Below are positions 26,501 to 31,210 of a DNA stretch of 64,000 nucleotides, piece by piece (positions within the stretch are counted from its first letter, which is position 1; each line of letters begins with the position of its first letter). The DNA lies in the NCBI RefSeq assembly GCF_032397745.1, contig NZ_CP135921.1, positions 7,428,501 to 7,492,500 on the forward strand, in the 5' to 3' direction. A program made the position numbers and the translations under genes. Below the pieces are notes generated by a model, which was not told the origin of the DNA, did not search any database, and worked only from the letters and a program-made list of their open reading frames with translations. This DNA is from Bradyrhizobium prioriisuperbiae (GTDB taxonomy: Bacteria; Pseudomonadota; Alphaproteobacteria; Rhizobiales; Xanthobacteraceae).

Positions 26501-27880
26501 GCTGCCCGCCGCCTGGATGGTGATCTGCGGCTGCAGCACCGTCTGGAAATACGGCGCGTTGGTCGCGCCATTGGCGCTGGTGGTGGAATTGACGGTCGAG
26601 GTCGGCAGCGTGGTGCTGGTCTCGTCCGGCAGGATCGTGGTCAGGCTGGACGCCCCGAGCACGATATTGCCATTGGCGCCGCTCGCGCAGCTCAGCAGGC
26701 AGGCCGCGCTCATGGTGATCGAGCCGGTGCGCGTGGTGCCGGTGGTGGCGACGATGCCGCCGAGCTGGTTGATCGATCCGCCCGCCAGCGTAACCGCGCC
26801 GGCGTTGGAGATGAGCAGGCCGCTCGCCTCGTTGGTGACGACGCCGCCGCCGGCCAGCACCTGGATCGCGGTCCTGGTGCCGACAATGGGCGTGCCGTTC
26901 GGTGCGCTGGTCAGCGGCGTGATCAGCGTGATGGCGCTGTCCGACGCCAGGATGATCTGGCGGTTCTGGGTGGTGATGGCGCCGGCATTGCTGACACCGC
27001 CGTCGGCGAGCAGCGCCACATAACCGCCGTCCCCCGTCGCGGTGATCTTGCTCGTGGTGTCGATGATGGCGCCGGCCTCGACCCGGATCTTGCCGCCACC
27101 GCCCTGATTGAAGATCGCGGCGCCCGCGCCGGACAGGCCGTTGGGAACGGGGTTCGAGTACAGCCCGCTCTGCAGAAACGCCTGATCGCTGATGCCAAGG
27201 CCCAGCGTCGAGGCGACCAGCGTGTTGACATTGATCTGGCTGGAGCCGCTGAAGACGATGCCGTTCTGGTTGATCAGATAGACCGCGCCGTCGGCCTTGA
27301 TGGCGCCCTGGATCTGGCTCGGCGCGGCGTTCGGGCCGATCTTGTTCAGCGCCGCCCAGTTGGCGTTGCCCTTCTGGTCGAAATTGACCGTGGTGTCGCG
27401 GCCGACATTAAAGGTCTGCCAGTTCAAAAGCGCGTTTTGCTGGGTCTGCTCGATGTTGACCGTGGTCTTGCCGCCGTTTGAGGTTTGGGTCGGCGTGTTG
27501 GCGCCGACCCAGGTGGTGACGGGATTGGCGACGCCGGGCGATTTCAGACCGCTGTCCGGCACCAGGCCGCCGATCACAAGGCCGTTGGGAACCGAGCTCG
27601 GCGCATTCATCGCCAGCGCCCGTGCCGCGCTTTGCGCCGCCTGCAGCGCCTGGATCGCCTTGGTCGCGCGCGCCAGCGACTGCTGCGAATTCTGCGCCGC
27701 CAGCAGCGCCTGCTGGGCGGCATCTTGTGCCGCGCTCGAGGCGGCCGCTGCCGGCGTCGGCGCACTGCCGTTGAAACCGAACGGGCGCGCGCTGGCCCCC
27801 GAACTCACCACCATCGCGACCATGCTGACGCCGGCAAGAAACAGAGCACGACGCGAACGGGACAAAAGATGGGGACGCAT
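14597..27880 (-). CDS. Giant filamentous-haemagglutinin-type exoprotein/adhesin
   Basis: The protein has about 4,427 residues from the ATG at 27880, which has GGAAGG seven bases upstream; a start 27 codons earlier lacks this. The signal peptide is RRALFLAGVSMVAMVVSSGA. An Ala/Gln-rich, probably coiled-coil stretch follows at about residues 45-90. An FHA/TPS domain lies at about 110-235 (LNWQTFNVGRDTTVNF, then DGAVYLINQNGIVFSGSSQI). Thousands of residues of Gly/Asn/Thr-rich beta-helix follow, with repeats such as GSIVAPGGTIAISG. About 2290-2435 holds four GGSGY repeats; about 3000-3250 is aromatic-rich and unlike a beta-helix. The C-terminal 500 residues resemble the domain I know as DUF3739. 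The end is Gly-rich, then Asp/Glu/Arg. No TpsB/FhaC transporter gene is present. The likely role is surface adhesion or biofilm. Confidence 0.88.
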   Translation of the reverse strand: MRPHLLSRSRRALFLAGVSMVAMVVSSGASARPFGFNGSAPTPAAAASSAAQDAAQQALLAAQNSQQSLARATKAIQALQAAQSAARALAMNAPSSVPNGLVIGGLVPDSGLKSPGVANPVTTWVGANTPTQTSNGGKTTVNIEQTQQNALLNWQTFNVGRDTTVNFDQKGNANWAALNKIGPNAAPSQIQGAIKADGAVYLINQNGIVFSGSSQINVNTLVASTLGLGISDQAFLQSGLYSNPVPNGLSGAGAAIFNQGGGGKIRVEAGAIIDTTSKITATGDGGYVALLADGGVSNAGAITTQNRQIILASDSAITLITPLTSAPNGTPIVGTRTAIQVLAGGGVVTNEASGLLISNAGAVTLAGGSINQLGGIVATTGTTRTGSITMSAACLLSCASGANGNIVLGASSLTTILPDETSTTLPTSTVNSTTSANGATNAPYFQTVLQPQITIQAAGSVDVQGNGAGLGGAQIKAPGAAVTISAATVLLEPGSTIDLSGLAGVTLPMSNNLVTFKVTAAEVADTPLAQSLIGKTVTIDLRLSGTRADGFRWVGSPLLTAAGYAGLVPQGISQILTRGGTLTTSAINVIQQPGSVINVSAGYVQYSGGVINTTRLLGADGRVYDIGSANPNITYVGIANGFTVLHNRNGTLDPTLTEVYLSPFGKGGHYEQGYVSGANGGAINITATAPILAGEIVADLIAGRRQRAGLDAMPTGASLNLTFTGVGGPSLYNVVLGPQADTGPDPYGLSGFSFANASTWSPTLTNGLFPVFSDLLSHASFNAISIKGAHQLDMATDAVLSVRPGGSITLDGVATIDGTLSAPGGKISLTGFTYPLNQPQRPPTAALVIGSHAVLDVHGLWVNDAGLGLDQMQGAAFVNGGSVSISTIAASDGPRIDDGAFVDVTQSIVLSSGSVIDLSGGGYVTPSGTLKTGADGLPVGRGGSLTLTSYAGGFPGLIATTAGGGTSPINVVPHGTNPDGSVNHPDQANVLLGGTIYAGGFDGGGTLTLQVPTVVIDGAAGEVTSYVSGATADALGGLPAAGAVVSDARAGQLVLPTSFFRGGFSQYVLSDIYGGTTITSGTQVVLQQTNALPTGAVAQIPTGTLVRSFASVGLLPVGLRQPAGLTLNSQTGILIDLGSSIVADPRATITLNATRPQFGALVARAEATVLGSIVAPGGTIAISGNEVHIGATAELDVGGTFVPDPRVIAYATGTVLDGGTITLAGTLTGADSDSAVVVESGARLDLQGAAVSAESNLIQLPQGGLAPGLVGQAAWSNGGNLQLFGTNVYFAGTFDAAGGAPLAGGGSLTVGSIVNTQAQPTPTTIVVERAGVVAAELSALRAASTPGVFIGVDTLSNSGLDSVTLNAASGGTIKFGGSLDITLPGALTLYASSGHFALADASTVNLNAGYVRIVGKGTVNVAPAGLTAPAAGTGTLNISAQWIDLQSAIALDHVGNATLTSASAIRALPYDYGLVTGLGNSTITTFAGALLVPGNLTLRAAEIYPASNTQFLLASTASDGKLTILPNGPATIPLSAGGGLVLSASTIEQDGTLWAPLGNIVIGTPTALPAALSVLLANPNGLVDTKTKSVTLGAGSLTSVSAAGLVIPDGFTIDGTTWYQGVPSSGSGNVPPVLSAPPSKAISLLGGSVTTSAGAVLDLNGGGDIYATEYVAGTGGTRNVLATYQKDLTSGALTPTYADGRQVYALVPSYQAKVAAYDPNFAYTYYSGLVVPNGSSATANSAQPYANALTPGQSVTIAGGNGIPAGTYTLLPGMYATLPGAYRVVQVAGNVNPNTPVNFTSPDGSQYVTGTLGNSITGAKSSQTAMFQLQSQAAWSTYSRIDITSGTAFFRNQALAAGKAPPPLPIDGGVLVLGAINALDLAGTNRFAPGISALAPGLVGGGGQVQIGGRNILVLAADKDLPAGVCVGGSAAGCTDATNYLLLDADQISNLRASSVLIGGTATVINGVQSITATALNLEILTDEAHKLTGPELLLVAKAGGRGVVVDDGSFIAAAGAVPAGTSRDISFGADPVAQFDNTGKLTGYTAGINGDGALVRVSNGGTVNVTRFFVPGQYAGPGTPPTGTAQGAFSIGAGANIDGGNALTLDTSGNGALASDAVLKARNYDIAGSVINIGNNIGGSSSGIVLGTDRLAAFNDAVSLRLRSASVINLYDAGGLQIGDASHPIGTLIFDSAGLYGKGGSTTVNATNITLANSRGVTGNCVAGNCFNITTDVGGTLTLNAAGTITEDVGAKSLGGFGQINLNAGSAIAFSGSGSLNAAPAAAATASLGVVSIAVTAGGSGYSNGDLVTITGAGGQGFTGTAVVDVNGTVIGVNITATGSGYTGPITAVSVTNTHGGSGATLTASLGVVGISIANQGDEYTAVPTLSIAGGGGAGATATAAIASGGVSQLALTNGGSGYTSVPTVSFSGGNRRPANVVLSAPVIVVNSGATQSLVTSGDVTLQTGAGAAPASVATNIGGALAIAGGTITDTAVIRALSGNVSLTATAGNVLLGAGALIDASGSRITILDIVQDTPGGNVQLASVTRDVVINPGAVVSVAAAGNGYAGSVSILAANKATLDGTIDGHAAFKGLGGDFTLQADRLTNPSLSGIVGFTGSFAMRLVSDNIVVDNLVSSKVLLLSDKGSVTVNGTIDASGANGQIALYGGAGVTVNSGAVLDASFKPYDKLDPLYAKGTANLVQKGGTITLGTTGTPDGTLNAQYGYQNVSTSGAIIVADGATFNVSGGAGGPNIDNTGGSVIIRAPILTSGGVNVDFKGTVVTNADINGNPSGSGVVLNAYAVWSTTDGCSLIAGGCGSVTTVAAYNALTPEQQAQLRQHFDGIIDPAGFFDASLTNGKPTQIIFASNGLYPTSTLTNPATGAYRPHVDFYQDTLLRFVNNPFDTTAVAASFAGARLRVGNSAAAPLPSSMLHLRPEIDLVNPSSTINNGNITVASNWNLGAGVTDRSGNTTLSYRTSLGEPGTLALRAYNNVVINATITDGFYQPYTPPPPPAGGAADAYDQETATSAFRDYENLFVGGDLFYSGSTMDVVGFPGFTSSRVDAAFFNLADTPENLALFNSLQFHLQKPTSIGSLTGDTRVIDQYDQFYIQYVNMYHAYMTEIVQVNTNAATDPLFGLPPGFGAYVPYAALPDLYTQFTGGAPAVPSAIPVAPNATNPYLYYNIKSGAQPGTGMDYVSQWQNYFFGVVDANLVNASRIQFGVPTSLDAALNGKPKTLANVAGIDAPTCLVCYAVTPPSSPLAYLTLFPDTYVASPAPVPAPPPPANMIANNPAIDSVTGAAAFNTTSASQLMSSALSGKGSFSYDLVAGAAFTGTAPSVDPNAVIATSSLSSTLTGNVAIDGHTSYANAQRNGLTIVIPTLVRTGTGSITIAAAGNVELLDQVAPGAVYTAGAAVDTPSDFRAPTLPAAYTNSPNGLVSTPAWGVGGGAVTVTAGGSIIGIEMPMDTDGSQTGVTGALTGQLWSDWYIHYGQSDGSTTPFAACAVASSVACQTAAWINYATFFQGFGALGGGNITLAAGADIIDIGASLPETLVVRGGTGARDASGNLIGPTAVYYGGGNLSVTAGRDLLSSNLLVGRGSGLIKVGGEVQATTSNPLNQGKPTIGITRGGPVISSYALPLQLAVQDGFIDLIARGSVTLGNVYDPASLPLGAVVQTPLTALPGGTTENSFWSNFFTSYGPGSGVSLTSVTGDVTALTVSPSVIGGLFVHNPAFAPGSLVPSTTVGLLLPATLELAALSGDIAVNKTGTNIFGNANLVPYPTQTGGDTGTISLVAAGSIDLGLGLAMPDLGTATTQYVGRNSNLLDYANYISPLGVPLPSLTLALHANDPDPVIIAAGQDIYAVDADRGLAANLTLIKPARIEAGNNIYAGLVQGGELQTTGNGASSSGFRFIGQNNNVGDITSIVAGHDLVGGSYYLYGPGDFVLQAGHDMGPFAPSGAPLATSTSGIATFGNGSAIGSTFANLSATNALRPYLPAQGARINLLFGVKPGIDYVAAIAAYADAKVAADTGIDFILPIARQLDQLVDQLIRLRAIAAGISDPKVDVTLTASEAAVVYRALSTAQINQVLNGLAAKAGFPQLTFNLQAADIAGLQQQQRQIDLSINRNFMDFVAQVGRDHETSSSTYYQQYARAYQAISTLFPAGNGYTDNATGSGNGAAVKIATGKLNVAASLVETQMGGDINILGPGGGITVGHASLDTLKPNQEGILTLAGGTVRTFTDDSILVNQSRIMTQQGGDVSLFVANGDINAGSGPKTYASSPAVSMICTAFGYCYTNPQGLVTGAGIAALVTLPGQDKTKSNVTLVAPRGTIDLGSAGVRGNDIFIVAPIVLNSFNAQSTGTVTGLATAPVPNAALTAPTNVTAATQQSGQPGAAKPNEQPSIIIVEVVGYGGSGGGVDSGDDERRRRGQQ
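20580..21030 (-). repeat. Internal GGSGY repeats in the adhesin gene
   Basis: About four degenerate units of 35-40 residues are encoded here. Each has a Gly-Gly-Ser-Gly-Tyr-like turn (GGSGYSNGD, TGSGYTGPI, NQGDEYTAVP, GGSGYTSVP) followed by a strand and a Gly-rich loop such as GGGGAGATATA. They form a compact block inside the beta-helix and differ in sequence style from the neighbours. Confidence 0.7.
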
Positions 27881-28197
27881 GCGAGGGCCTTCCAAAACAG
27901 CAGGTGATGCGAGATCAAATACGACAGCGCAAAGCACCGCGGCCGGCCTGGAAACCAGCAAACGCGATGCCCAAGGACCTCATGAGACAAGTCTCATGAT
28001 CGGCCCTCCCCCGGCCCGTCCACGCGCAACACCTGCGTCCAAGCACGCGCGCAACAACCGGGAGATGCCTCTCCTCCCTCTAAAGACAGTTTGGGACGGT
28101 CTAACGCGAAGCCATTCGGCAAAATTATTTCAAAAAAATTTACACGTCGCGGCGCGTGCCAGCCGGCGGCCATCAGCCGTGCAAAAAATACGTTGCG
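27881..28197. other. Region upstream of adhesin gene with an inverted repeat
   Basis: No gene is seen. It holds the adhesin's ribosome site (GGAAGG near 27890) and an 8+8 inverted repeat at 27981. From 28080 to 28197 it is the 3' flank of the GspC-like gene. That gene is transcribed toward this region on the same strand as the adhesin, so read-through is possible. Confidence 0.5.
27981..27998. promoter_or_regulatory. Perfect inverted repeat CATGAGACAAGTCTCATG
   Basis: Perfect 8-base arms (CATGAGAC/GTCTCATG) separated by AA, about 100 bases upstream of the adhesin start. The size and symmetry suit a dimeric regulator's operator. The regulator is unknown. No terminator T-run follows, so a regulatory site is more likely than a terminator. 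Confidence 0.45.
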
Positions 28198-28725
28198 TCA
28201 ATCACTTGGAGGCACCGTTCGGATCTGCCGGAGGCGCCGTTCCAGGCTCTTGACCGCCGCCGATTTGGCGGGCTTGGCCTCGGCGGCTTTTGTCGCACCG
28301 CCAAACAGCGCGAAATCGACCGAGCGTTCGCCCTGGGTCAGCACCAGCCGGCGCGGCTCGACCCGCTCCACCTTCCAGCCGTCGACATCATCCCCAGCCC
28401 GCACCCGCACCACCTTGTCGCTGGCGCGGATGGCGGCGCGGCCGTCGCCGTTCTCGCTGACGATGCCGAGCAGCACCACGCTCGGCGGCGGAGACGGCGG
28501 TAGCGGCGGCGCGCTGACGACGACAGGCGCGACCGGTTTCGGCGGCGGCCGCCGGGACGGCGAGAACAGCGGCCGGCCTGTCGTTGCCGACAGTTGCTGC
28601 AGCGATTGCAGTTCCACCGGATTGTTGACGACGGGATCCGTGCCGGGTTTATCGTCCGCCGCGCACGCGAGCGACACGTTCAGGCAAAGCGCAACCGCCA
28701 TCGAACCTTGCCGCCAGGCGCGCAT
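28198..28725 (-). CDS. GspC/GspN-like type II secretion protein
   Basis: The protein has 175 residues, with AGGAG eight bases before the ATG. An N-terminal hydrophobic stretch (GSMAVALCLNVSLACA) is a signal peptide or anchor. Next come the GspC-family hallmark RPLFSPSRRPPP, a Pro-rich linker, and a short HR-like beta domain (VVLLGIVSENGDGRAAIRA, then VRAGDDVDGWKVERVEPRRL). In type II secretion, GspC links the inner-membrane platform to the secretin. The C-terminal Ala/Lys-rich tail replaces a PDZ domain. It is divergent from the phosphatase-fold/secretin genes. The other gsp genes (E-M) are not in the window. Confidence 0.72.
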   Translation of the reverse strand: MRAWRQGSMAVALCLNVSLACAADDKPGTDPVVNNPVELQSLQQLSATTGRPLFSPSRRPPPKPVAPVVVSAPPLPPSPPPSVVLLGIVSENGDGRAAIRASDKVVRVRAGDDVDGWKVERVEPRRLVLTQGERSVDFALFGGATKAAEAKPAKSAAVKSLERRLRQIRTVPPSD

Positions 28726-29083
28726 GGGTCGCTCCTCTTGAGTCTCTTCTGATCTCGTATGCGGACTTTAGGTCTCTTGCGTCACACGAATGTGTCGCAG
28801 CGGTGCGACACCGCACAGACGCGGCCGGCAACCTGCGCCACGCAACACCACGTTGCAAGTCTCATCGATGCGAACGGATAAAACACGCGCGCGAAAAATC
28901 TGTTTGCGTCAAATCGATGAACATGAATCACGATTGCACATTCGCGCCATGCGTCGCGTGCGGGCGCGGCTGCCACAACGGCGTCATCGAAGCCGAACAC
29001 ACTCCGCGCGATTTCAGCGGAAGCCTCTCGCCGACGCTGCGCCCTCACTCGACTCATAAACATCGACACAAAGACGTTGCGTC
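28726..29083. other. Divergent regulatory region of the secretion genes
   Basis: The 358 bases lie between the GspC-like gene and the phosphatase-fold gene. They contain a perfect 8+8 inverted repeat at 28792. A short Cys-rich frame near 28920-29060 overlaps the downstream gene start and is not supported. Confidence 0.5.
28792..28811. promoter_or_regulatory. Perfect inverted repeat GTGTCGCA-N4-TGCGACAC
   Basis: The arms GTGTCGCA and TGCGACAC are separated by GCGG, midway between two divergent genes and about 67 bases from the GspC-like start. No T-run follows. It is a candidate operator controlling both directions; it does not resemble a Pho box. Confidence 0.45.
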
Positions 29084-31165
29084 ATGCGTTCGCGTCGCAT
29101 CTCTGCCGCCCTTGCGCCGATGCTGTTCGGCGTCGCGCTCTTGGCCGCGTGGTCCGGACCGGCTGCCGCTGCGTGCGAACTGCGTGCACGCGGCGGCGCG
29201 ATCAAGCGCATCGTGCAGATCCAGCTCGACAATGTACACCTGCGGCGCGATGTGGCCAACGTGCCCTCGGATCTCGAATTGATGCCGCATCTGCGCGACT
29301 TTCTGATCAGTGACGGCACGCTTGGTGGCAACCACCAGACATCGCCGCTCGCGCAACAGGTCCCCGACGCCCTCACCATCCTGACCGGTCTTTATGGCGA
29401 TCGCACCGGCGTCCCCATTGGCGACAGCTACGGCAGCTTCCGCAGCGACGGTCGCGTCGGTTTCGCCACCGCGTTCGCCTACTGGACCGCGACCGGCGGC
29501 GACGGCAAGCCCTTGATGCTGGCGGACACCGGCAGGACCGTATCAGCGCCATGGGTGCCGTTCACGCGCGCGGGCTGCGACGTCGGCGCAGTCGCCACCA
29601 CCGGCCTCGCGCTGATGGATCTTGCGCCCGACGTGACGAACGTGTTCGGCGCGGCCGACAATCCAACCAACGCAAGCGCAGACCTGCTCGGCATCGCCAT
29701 CCATTGCGCCCGTGGCAGCGCCTTGTGCGCAGGCGGCCGCGCGCGTCCCGACCGGCTGCCGGATGAACCCGGCGGTTATGACGGCTTCAACGTATTATTC
29801 GGCGATCGTGATGTGCGGCCGGTGATTTCGCCCGGTGGTCCGGTGAAAGATATCAACGGCCAGATCATTGCCGGCTTAGCAAACCCATTCGCACCGACGG
29901 CGGCGCAGTCGCTCGGCTACGCGGCGGCCATGCTCGAAGCCGGCGTGCCGGTTGTTTATGTCTCGATCGGTGACGCCCACACCCAAGGCGCACAGCGCTC
30001 GCTCGGGCCTGGCGAGCGGGCCCATGTCGAGCGGCTCGCGGCCGATGACAAGGCGTTCAAGACATTCATCGACCGGCTTGCCGCCGGCGGGATCAGCCAG
30101 CGCAACACGCTGTTCATTGTGGTGCCCACAGGCAACGATCGTTTTGTCGGCGGATCGCCGAGCCCGCCGGATTGCAACGGTGTCACGCTGCCTTGCACTT
30201 ATCCGCAGACCGGCGAGATCGACACCGCAATCAACCGGCTGCTCGCCACCCAGCGCCGCAACGTCAGCGCATTCGATATTGCGTTCGGCAGCGCACCGCC
30301 GTTCTATCTTCAGGGAAATCCGCAGGCCACCGATCCGCTGATGCGCACGCTGCAGCAGGACGTCGGCAAGCTGACCGTGCTCAATCCCATCACCAACAAG
30401 ACCGATCGTCTGGCGGCGATGCTGGCGGATCGCGCGCAACTGCGTTTGCTGCACATGATCACCGCGAGCCCGGCGCGCGCGCCGAGCTTCCTCATGTTCG
30501 GCGATCCGCAATATTTCCACCAGACAAGCCCCTCCTCCGCGGACTGCGCGCAGCCGCCCGCCTGCGCGGCGATCAATCCCAGCTTCGTGTGGACCAGCGG
30601 CGACATCCAGCGGATCGCCGGCGACAGCTGGTTCGGCATCGTCGGCCCGGGTGTGACGCATCTCGGGCAGACCACCGACATCCGCTCCCATCACGCCGAC
30701 CTGCGGCCAACGATGCTCGCCCTGCTCGGCCTGAGCGACAGTTATGCTCATGACGGCGCCGTGCTGGTGGACGCCCTCGACACCACCGCGCTGCCGCCGG
30801 AGCTCGCAAGCGGCCGCGACACCTTCGCCGCGCTCGCTCGCGCCACCAAAGATCTCGACGATCCACTCGGACGGCTCGGCCGCTACAGCCTTGCATGGTC
30901 GACCCAGGCGATCCGGGGCGGCGACATCGGCTACCGGCGCTATCTCGACGCGATCGGCGCAATCACGGCCCGGCGCGACGCGCTGGCCGGCGAGATGAAG
31001 GCGCAGCTCGACGGCGCGGCGTTCGCGCGTCGCCGGATCAATCCCGCCGATGCAGGCAGCCTGGTCGCGCGCGCCGAGACGCTGATCAACGAGGTCGAGG
31101 ATCTGGCCGGCGGCAACATCGCGCCCGCCGCGCGTCCCTGGAAAGCGGCAAGCGGTCAGCAGTGA
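29084..31165 (+). CDS. Exported alkaline-phosphatase-superfamily protein
   Basis: The protein has 693 residues with a signal peptide (RISAALAPMLFGVALLAAWS, cleavage near PAAAAC). It shows features of the alkaline phosphatase/sulfatase fold: an early acidic strand IVQIQLDNVH, the P-HLRDFL segment, SPLAQQVPDALTILTG (candidate Ser/Thr nucleophile region), VPVVYVSIGDAHTQG (Asp/His metal region) and a late DIRSHHADLRPTMLALLG that matches the family's C-terminal metal-binding His segment. The substrate is unknown. It precedes the secretin gene by 45 bp on the same strand, so the two are likely one transcript and it may be a secretion substrate, as LapA-type phosphatases are for Hxc systems. The exact catalytic residues are not certain. 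Confidence 0.65.
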   Translation: MRSRRISAALAPMLFGVALLAAWSGPAAAACELRARGGAIKRIVQIQLDNVHLRRDVANVPSDLELMPHLRDFLISDGTLGGNHQTSPLAQQVPDALTILTGLYGDRTGVPIGDSYGSFRSDGRVGFATAFAYWTATGGDGKPLMLADTGRTVSAPWVPFTRAGCDVGAVATTGLALMDLAPDVTNVFGAADNPTNASADLLGIAIHCARGSALCAGGRARPDRLPDEPGGYDGFNVLFGDRDVRPVISPGGPVKDINGQIIAGLANPFAPTAAQSLGYAAAMLEAGVPVVYVSIGDAHTQGAQRSLGPGERAHVERLAADDKAFKTFIDRLAAGGISQRNTLFIVVPTGNDRFVGGSPSPPDCNGVTLPCTYPQTGEIDTAINRLLATQRRNVSAFDIAFGSAPPFYLQGNPQATDPLMRTLQQDVGKLTVLNPITNKTDRLAAMLADRAQLRLLHMITASPARAPSFLMFGDPQYFHQTSPSSADCAQPPACAAINPSFVWTSGDIQRIAGDSWFGIVGPGVTHLGQTTDIRSHHADLRPTMLALLGLSDSYAHDGAVLVDALDTTALPPELASGRDTFAALARATKDLDDPLGRLGRYSLAWSTQAIRGGDIGYRRYLDAIGAITARRDALAGEMKAQLDGAAFARRRINPADAGSLVARAETLINEVEDLAGGNIAPAARPWKAASGQQ

Positions 31166-31210
31166 TAATTGGGCTGCCGGCTGTGCCGGCACGTTCGAAG
31201 GAGAGCAGTC

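Noticed and set aside
23696..27481. Long plus-strand open frames of 300-535 codons
   Set aside because: These are antisense to the adhesin gene, low in hydrophobic pattern and rich in Arg/Ala/Gly; they arise from high GC and repetitive codons.
28917..29060. Short Cys-rich frame starting MNMNHDCTFAPCVACGRG
   Set aside because: It overlaps the start of the phosphatase-fold gene, lacks a ribosome site and has no counterpart that I recognise.
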